From Alphaproteobacteria bacterium (GTDB lineage: Bacteria > Pseudomonadota > Alphaproteobacteria > UBA828), in NCBI GenBank assembly GCA_022820945.1, contig JAJEEP010000036.1, positions 1-64,000 on the forward strand: DNA of 64,000 bases, in the 5' to 3' direction. Position numbers and translations under genes: made by a program. Positions 59,608 through 64,000 of this stretch are shown here, one piece after another; the first letter of the stretch is position 1, and every line of letters begins with the position of its first letter. The notes beneath the pieces were generated by a model, which saw nothing but the letters and a program-made list of their open reading frames with translations, was not told the DNA's origin and ran no database searches.

Positions 59608-61152
59608 ATGAGAATTGGCGTGGACGTCGGCGGCACGAACACCGACGCGGTGCTGATGGACGGCGCCACGGTCAAGGCCTCCATCAAGGCGCCGACCACC
59701 GCCGACGTGGGCGCGGGCGTGGTGGCCGCCATCGAGGGCGTGCTCGCCCGCTCCGGGGTCGCGCCGGAGACCGTCACCGGGGTGATGATCGGTACCACCC
59801 AGTTCACCAACGCCATCGTCGAGCGCCGGCGCCTGGTGCCGGTGGCCATCGTGCGCCTCGCGCTGCCGGCCACCGAGAGCCTCAACCCCCTGATCGACTG
59901 GCCGCGCGACCTGGTGGATACCATCGGGCGCAACGTCTACATGGCCAAGGGCGGCTACGAGGTGGACGGGCGCGAAATCTCGCCGCTGGACGAGGCCGAG
60001 ATCGCCAACATCGCCCGCGACATCGCCGCGAAGGGGCTCGAGTCCGTGGCGGTCTCCTCGGTCTTCGCGCCGCTCAACAGCGCGCAGGAAGACCGCGCCG
60101 CCGAGATCATCCGCGCTGAGCACCCGCAGGCCCAGATTACGCTCTCCAACGAGATCGGCCGGGTCGGTCTGATCGAGCGCGAGAACGCGGCGGTGATGAA
60201 CGCGGCCCTGGTCTCGCTCTCGGCCAAGGTGGTGGGCGCGTTCGGCGACTCGTTGAAGGAACTCAAGATCGACGCGCCCTTCTTCATCAGCCAGAACGAC
60301 GGCACGTTGATGAGCGCGGCCTACGTCGAGCGCTACCCGGTGCTGACCTTCGCCTCGGGCCCCACCAACAGCATGCGGGGCGCGGCCTTCCTCTCCGACC
60401 AGGAGAACGCGGTCGTGGTCGACATCGGCGGCACCACCACCGATGTCGGCGTGCTGGCCCGAGGCTTCCCGCGGGAATCGGCGGTCGCGGTCGATGTCGG
60501 CGGGGTGCGGACCAACTTCCGCATGCCGGACGTGCTGGCGATCGGGCTCGGCGGCGGCAGCCTGGTGCGGGGCGACGATGCGGTCACCGTTGGCCCGGAT
60601 TCCGTAGGCTTCGAGCTGACCGAGAAGGCGCTGGTCTTCGGCGGCGACACGCTGACCGCCACCGATGTCGCCGTCGCCGCGGGCCTCGCGGATATCGGCG
60701 ACCGCGAGGCCGTCGCGGGGCTCGAAGCGGGCGCGGTGAAGCGTGGGCTGGATACCATCCACACCATGGTGGAGGACGCGATCGACCGCATGAAGACCAG
60801 CGCAGAACCTGTGCCCGCGATCCTGGTGGGCGGCGGCAGCATCCTGATTGAGCGCGATCTGGCGGGCGTCTCGACCCTGAGCGTGCCCGAGCATTCGGCG
60901 GTCGCGAACGCCATCGGCGCCGCCATCGCTCAGGTGGGCGGCGAGGTGGACCGCGTCTTCTCCTACGAGCAGGAGGGGCGCGAGAACGCGATTCAGCAGG
61001 CCAAGGACGAGGCGCAAGCCAAGGCGGTGGACGCAGGCGCCGATCCCGCCAGCATCGAGATCATCGAGGTCGAGGAGATACCCCTCGCCTACCTGCCGGG
61101 CGCCGCCTGCCGGGTCCGGGTCAAGGCGGTGGGCGATCTCGCCGAAGGCTGA
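59608..61152 (+). CDS. HyuA-type hydantoinase/oxoprolinase protein, short form
   Basis: 514 residues, shorter than the HyuA of the first locus (690). IGVDVGGTNTDAVLMDG (3-19), MIGTTQFTNAIVERRRLVPVAIVRL, FASGPTNSMRGAAFL, VVDIGGTTTDVGVLARGFP, LAIGLGGGSLVRGDD. This form is commonly found paired with DUF917 rather than HyuB. ATG 59608 behind AGGAGGA is the start; upstream frame from 59413 lies outside the domain. Substrate unknown. Confidence 0.87.
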   Translation: MRIGVDVGGTNTDAVLMDGATVKASIKAPTTADVGAGVVAAIEGVLARSGVAPETVTGVMIGTTQFTNAIVERRRLVPVAIVRLALPATESLNPLIDWPRDLVDTIGRNVYMAKGGYEVDGREISPLDEAEIANIARDIAAKGLESVAVSSVFAPLNSAQEDRAAEIIRAEHPQAQITLSNEIGRVGLIERENAAVMNAALVSLSAKVVGAFGDSLKELKIDAPFFISQNDGTLMSAAYVERYPVLTFASGPTNSMRGAAFLSDQENAVVVDIGGTTTDVGVLARGFPRESAVAVDVGGVRTNFRMPDVLAIGLGGGSLVRGDDAVTVGPDSVGFELTEKALVFGGDTLTATDVAVAAGLADIGDREAVAGLEAGAVKRGLDTIHTMVEDAIDRMKTSAEPVPAILVGGGSILIERDLAGVSTLSVPEHSAVANAIGAAIAQVGGEVDRVFSYEQEGRENAIQQAKDEAQAKAVDAGADPASIEIIEVEEIPLAYLPGAACRVRVKAVGDLAEG

Positions 61153-61182
61153 GCGGCAGCCAAGCAGGAGCGATAGCGAACA

Positions 61183-62286
61183 ATGCCAACGATGAAGATG
61201 CACCTCGACCTGCTGCCGGATTTTCTGCGCGGCACGGCCTTTCTCGGCACCGGCGGCGGCGGCGACCCCTATGTCGGCGGCCTGATCCTGCGCCAGAAGC
61301 TGGAGGAAGGCGCCGACATCACCATCATGGACCCGATGGAACTCGACGACGACGACTTCGTCGTCTCGGTGGCCAACATGGGCGCGCCGACCGTGATGGT
61401 CGAGAAGATCCCGAGCGCGCATGCCATGGTGGCGTGCCTGCGCTCGATCGAGCGCGAGAAGGGCCGCAAGGCCACCGCGCTCATCTCTGCCGAGGCCGGC
61501 GGCATCAACGGCACGCTCCCCATGGTGATCGGCGCCATGACCGGGCTGCCGGTGGTGGACGGCGACGGCATGGGCCGCGCCTTCCCCGAGCTGCAGATGT
61601 GCACCTTCGGCGTCTACGGCGTGCCGGCGTCTCCCATCGTGCTTCGCGACGAACACGGCAACGAAGTCATCGTCCGCGCGCGCAGCAACCTCGAATCCGA
61701 GTGGTTCGCACGCGTGGTGTGCACCCGCATGGGCACCAAGTCGGAGATCGCGCTCTACAGCATGTCGGGCAAGGAGGCGAAGGAGACCGGCGTGCTCTAC
61801 ACCACCACGCTCGCCATGGAGATCGGCCGCTCGATCCGCGAGGCGCGCGAGACCCAGAGCGACCCCTTCGCCGGGCTCCAGCAGTATTTTCGAACCTCCC
61901 GCGACCGGCGCTTCTGCACGGTGCTGTTCGAGGGCAAGGTGGTTGACCTGTTGCGCGAGACCACGCGCGGCTGGGCCATCGGGCGGGTGATCTTCGAGGG
62001 GATCGGCGAGAGCGTGGGTGAGCAACTGGAGGTGCGCTTCCAGAACGAGTTTCTGGTGGCGCAGCAGGGCGCGCGCACGCTCGCCATGGTGCCGGACCTG
62101 ATCTGCATTCTCGATCAGGAAAACGCCGAGCCGATCACCACCGAGGGGCTCAAGTACGGCCAGCGGGTGCGCGTGGTGGGCGTGAGCGTGCCGCCGGTGA
62201 TGCGCACGCCCGAGGCGCTCGACGTGTTCGGCCCCAAATACTTCGGGATCGCCGACGTCTACACGCCAATCGAAGAGCTGGTCTGA
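61183..62286 (+). CDS. DUF917-family protein
   Basis: 367 residues. DLLPDFLRGTAFLGTGGGGDPYVGGLILRQKLEEG (8-42) is the DUF917 N-terminal pattern; VVDGDGMGRAFPELQM and ARTLAMVPDLICILDQENAEPITTEGLKYGQRVRVVG follow. The chemistry of DUF917 is not settled; association with HyuA-type ATPases suggests it is the second half of a ring-opening amidohydrolase. Start ATG 61183, 30 bases behind the HyuA-type gene. Confidence 0.87.
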   Translation: MPTMKMHLDLLPDFLRGTAFLGTGGGGDPYVGGLILRQKLEEGADITIMDPMELDDDDFVVSVANMGAPTVMVEKIPSAHAMVACLRSIEREKGRKATALISAEAGGINGTLPMVIGAMTGLPVVDGDGMGRAFPELQMCTFGVYGVPASPIVLRDEHGNEVIVRARSNLESEWFARVVCTRMGTKSEIALYSMSGKEAKETGVLYTTTLAMEIGRSIREARETQSDPFAGLQQYFRTSRDRRFCTVLFEGKVVDLLRETTRGWAIGRVIFEGIGESVGEQLEVRFQNEFLVAQQGARTLAMVPDLICILDQENAEPITTEGLKYGQRVRVVGVSVPPVMRTPEALDVFGPKYFGIADVYTPIEELV

Positions 62287-62301
62287 CCTCCTGACCGGGG
62301 T

Positions 62302-63372
62302 TCAGTCGATCAGCAGCTCGCCGCTCGCCACGGTCCAGCCGATCATGGCCTCGGCCCCGTCGGCGAGGTGGGGTTGATCCGGCCGGTTGGGCACCTCGGC
62401 CACGATCTCCTGGCCTTCGAGCTGCATCCGGTAGCGGATGATCGCGCCCTGGTAGCTGCGATCGACCACGGTCGCGGTGAGCCGGGTGCCGTCGACGGCC
62501 TCGGCGGCGGGGCCGATGAGCACGCGCTCCGGCCGCACCACGAAGCCGACCGACTGGCCCGCCGCGATCCCGTCGCGCCGGGGCACGGCGAACTCGACCC
62601 GGCCCACGGCGATGCGGCACTCGCTTCCGTCCACCGCCGCGACGCGTGCTTCGAGGATGTTGGATTCGCCGATGAAGTCGGTGACGAAGCGGTCGGCCGG
62701 ATGCTCGTAGATCGTATCGGGCGCGCCGATCTGCACCACCTTGGCCCGGTTCATCACGGCGATGCGGTCGGACATGGTGAGCGCCTCCCCCTGATAGTGG
62801 GTGACTTAGACGGTGGTGATGGCGAGCGAATGCTGCAGCCCCTTGATCCAGTACTTCATTTCCTCCCTGAGCTTCTTGTCGAGCGCGCTGAGCGGCTCGT
62901 CGAGGAGGAGGATCTTGGGCTCGGTGATGAGCACGCGGGCGAGCGCCACGCGCTGCTGCTCGCCGCCGGAAAGCTCGCGCTGATAGCGCCGCTCGTAGCC
63001 GTCGAGATTGACCTGCTCGAGCGCCTTGCCGACGCGGCCGCGAATCTCCCGCTTCGGCACCTTCCGCATCTTCAGGCCGAAGGCAATGTTGTCGAACACC
63101 GTCATGTGCGGAAAGATTGCGTAGTTCTGGAAGACGATCCCGATGCCCCGCTTCTCCGGCGGGAGCAGGGTCATGTCCTCCCCGCCGATGAAGACCTGGC
63201 CCTCGTTGGGGCGGACGAAACCCGCGATCATGCGGAGCGTCGTCGTCTTGCCGCAGCCGGACGGGCCGAGGAGGGAGAAGAACTCCCCCTCCTCGACCCG
63301 GAGCGAGACGTCGTCGACCGCAAGGGTCTCGCCGAAGCGTTTGGTCAGACCCGTAAGCTCGACGTCCGACAC
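62302..63372 (-). pseudogene. Spermidine/putrescine-type ABC transporter ATPase with in-frame stop
   Basis: Read as one frame it is a full PotA/UgpC-type ATPase: Walker A LGPSGCGKTTTLR, Q-loop FQNYAIFPH, signature ELSGGEQQRVALARVL, Walker B KILLLDEPLSALDKKL, then ITTV, a TAA at 62806-62808, then VTHYQGEALTMSDRI with the H-loop and a C-terminal TOBE part (TVVDRSYQGAIIRYRM). The stop is where the family has tyrosine (ITTxYVTHDQ), so a single C-to-A type change (TAC to TAA) explains it. The front half ends before the H-loop. Either a true inactivation or one wrong base in the sequence. Confidence 0.8.
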
Positions 63373-63405
63373 GCGCTGCTCCGTTCAGCCGACCGGCAAG
63401 AGGCG

Positions 63406-64000
63406 CTAGCCGCCGAAGATCTCGTTGGTGGTCTCGACGATGTCGTCCTCGTTGTCGAGATACCAGTTCCAATCCGGGATCCAGAGCCCTTCCATGGCGC
63501 CGGCCGTGTTGGCCACGCCCTTGCTGGCGAGGTTTTCCGACACCGCCGCCTTGCCGTTGGTCGGGCGCAGATAAAATATCGAGCCGGCCTTCGCCTGATA
63601 GCCAGGGTCGAGCGCTTCGTTCATCAGCGCATAGCCGAGCTTCTTCTGCATCGGCTCGGCGTAGCGGCTGATGGTCTTGGTCTGGGTCAGGATCGGCTTG
63701 GAGTCCCAGATGACGGGGGCGACGGAGATGCCCTTGTCCATCTGCAGGTAGACCTCGCCTTCCCACTGCACGCCGAGGTGCACCTCGCCGCGCTCCACCA
63801 GGGTCTGCATGTTGCCGGTGAAGTCGCTGATCTTCATCGGCATGGCCCGCTCCATGGCGTCGAAGCCGGCATCAAGGTCTTCCGGCCCCTCACCCCAGGC
63901 TGCGCTGGCGGCGATGAAGAAGACCATCTGCAGGGTGTTGGACGTGATGTAGGTGGCGCGGTTGCCGGCGAAGCGATCCTCCCAGAACGACTTGAAGTCC
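63406..64000 (-). CDS. Spermidine/putrescine-type substrate-binding protein, C-terminal part (cut by window end)
   Basis: The frame is open to the window edge (the stretch at 63928-64000 reads SFWEDRFAGNRATYITSNTLQ before the first internal methionine), so the gene begins beyond 64000. Visible 198 residues match PotD-type proteins: LVERGEVHLGVQWEGEVYLQMDKGISVAPVIWDSKP, AEPMQKKLGYALMNEALDPGYQ and the end GLWIPDWNWYLDNEDDIVETTNEIF. It is encoded just before the interrupted ATPase on the same strand, the normal arrangement. Confidence 0.82.
   Translation of the reverse strand, partial: DFKSFWEDRFAGNRATYITSNTLQMVFFIAASAAWGEGPEDLDAGFDAMERAMPMKISDFTGNMQTLVERGEVHLGVQWEGEVYLQMDKGISVAPVIWDSKPILTQTKTISRYAEPMQKKLGYALMNEALDPGYQAKAGSIFYLRPTNGKAAVSENLASKGVANTAGAMEGLWIPDWNWYLDNEDDIVETTNEIFGG

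Noticed and set aside
59557-62025. 822-residue minus-strand frame opposite the HyuA-type and DUF917 genes
   Set aside because: Spans two well-supported plus-strand genes and has shadow composition.
62150-63766. 538-residue frame covering the interrupted ABC ATPase, considered as an intact alternative
   Set aside because: It is in another frame and lacks the ATPase motifs; the TAA in the true frame remains.

Overview
The window is GC-rich (about 70% by eye in most genes), with tightly packed, ATGA-overlapping operons and families of short GC palindromes. The gene content (an Mrp-type cation antiporter, Cox/Xdh-type molybdenum maturation genes, pyruvate carboxylase, hydantoinases, BtpA and BMP proteins, Mu-like prophage genes of alphaproteobacterial style) suggests an alphaproteobacterium, probably Rhodospirillales or a relative. 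That placement is inference from gene content only.

Layout. 1-322 is the tail of a frameshifted IS4-type transposase. 672-7930 is an Mrp-like antiporter operon in the order E, F, G, MrpA-C-terminal-like, B, C, D, D2, small membrane protein, D3. 7969-12868 holds molybdenum hydroxylase maturation genes (CoxG, MobB-like, CoxD, two XdhC halves, MoeA-like/MocA fusion) without the hydroxylase structural genes. A PhnW-type transaminase and pyruvate carboxylase follow. A RelB/RelE toxin-antitoxin pair sits directly behind pyc, and a second copy of the pyc 3' end lies behind the toxin.

18309-21050 (minus) carries a Mu-type portal and terminase. 35406-40462 carries a Mu-type regulatory block (Mor, GemA, Gam-like, small DNA-binding protein, divergent S24 repressor) and a lysis/morphogenesis block (lipoprotein, DUF5675, holin-like, DUF2730). 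No MuA/MuB transposase, protease, head or tail gene is visible in the window. Between the two phage pieces lie about 14 kb of metabolism: a MetE-core-like protein, a rubredoxin, a BMP protein, and a minus-strand operon running from a Xre-cupin regulator through a complete dipeptide-type ABC transporter to HyuA, HyuB and an Asp/Glu racemase, then Dps.

40779-48791 holds an MFS transporter, a fused alpha-beta E1 dehydrogenase, a GIY-YIG nuclease gene framed by inverted repeats, an AT-rich HEPN-like orphan gene, isovaleryl-CoA dehydrogenase, tRNA-Leu(UAA) and an SDR. 48814-58373 is a sugar/polyol module: BtpA-family protein, FGGY kinase, a complete MalEFGK-type ABC transporter on the minus strand, and a divergent MalT-like LuxR regulator. 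58673-64000 is a second hydantoinase-type locus: racemase, HyuA-type protein, DUF917, and a spermidine/putrescine-type ABC transporter whose ATPase carries an in-frame stop.

Most unusual points: phage modules in separate places sharing a 14-bp dyad; a toxin-antitoxin pair inserted with re-creation of the pyc 3' end; a repeat-framed GIY-YIG gene beside an AT-rich HEPN candidate; a MobB homologue without its P-loop; and a 25-residue ORF joined by ATGA at both ends between a transporter gene and hyuA.
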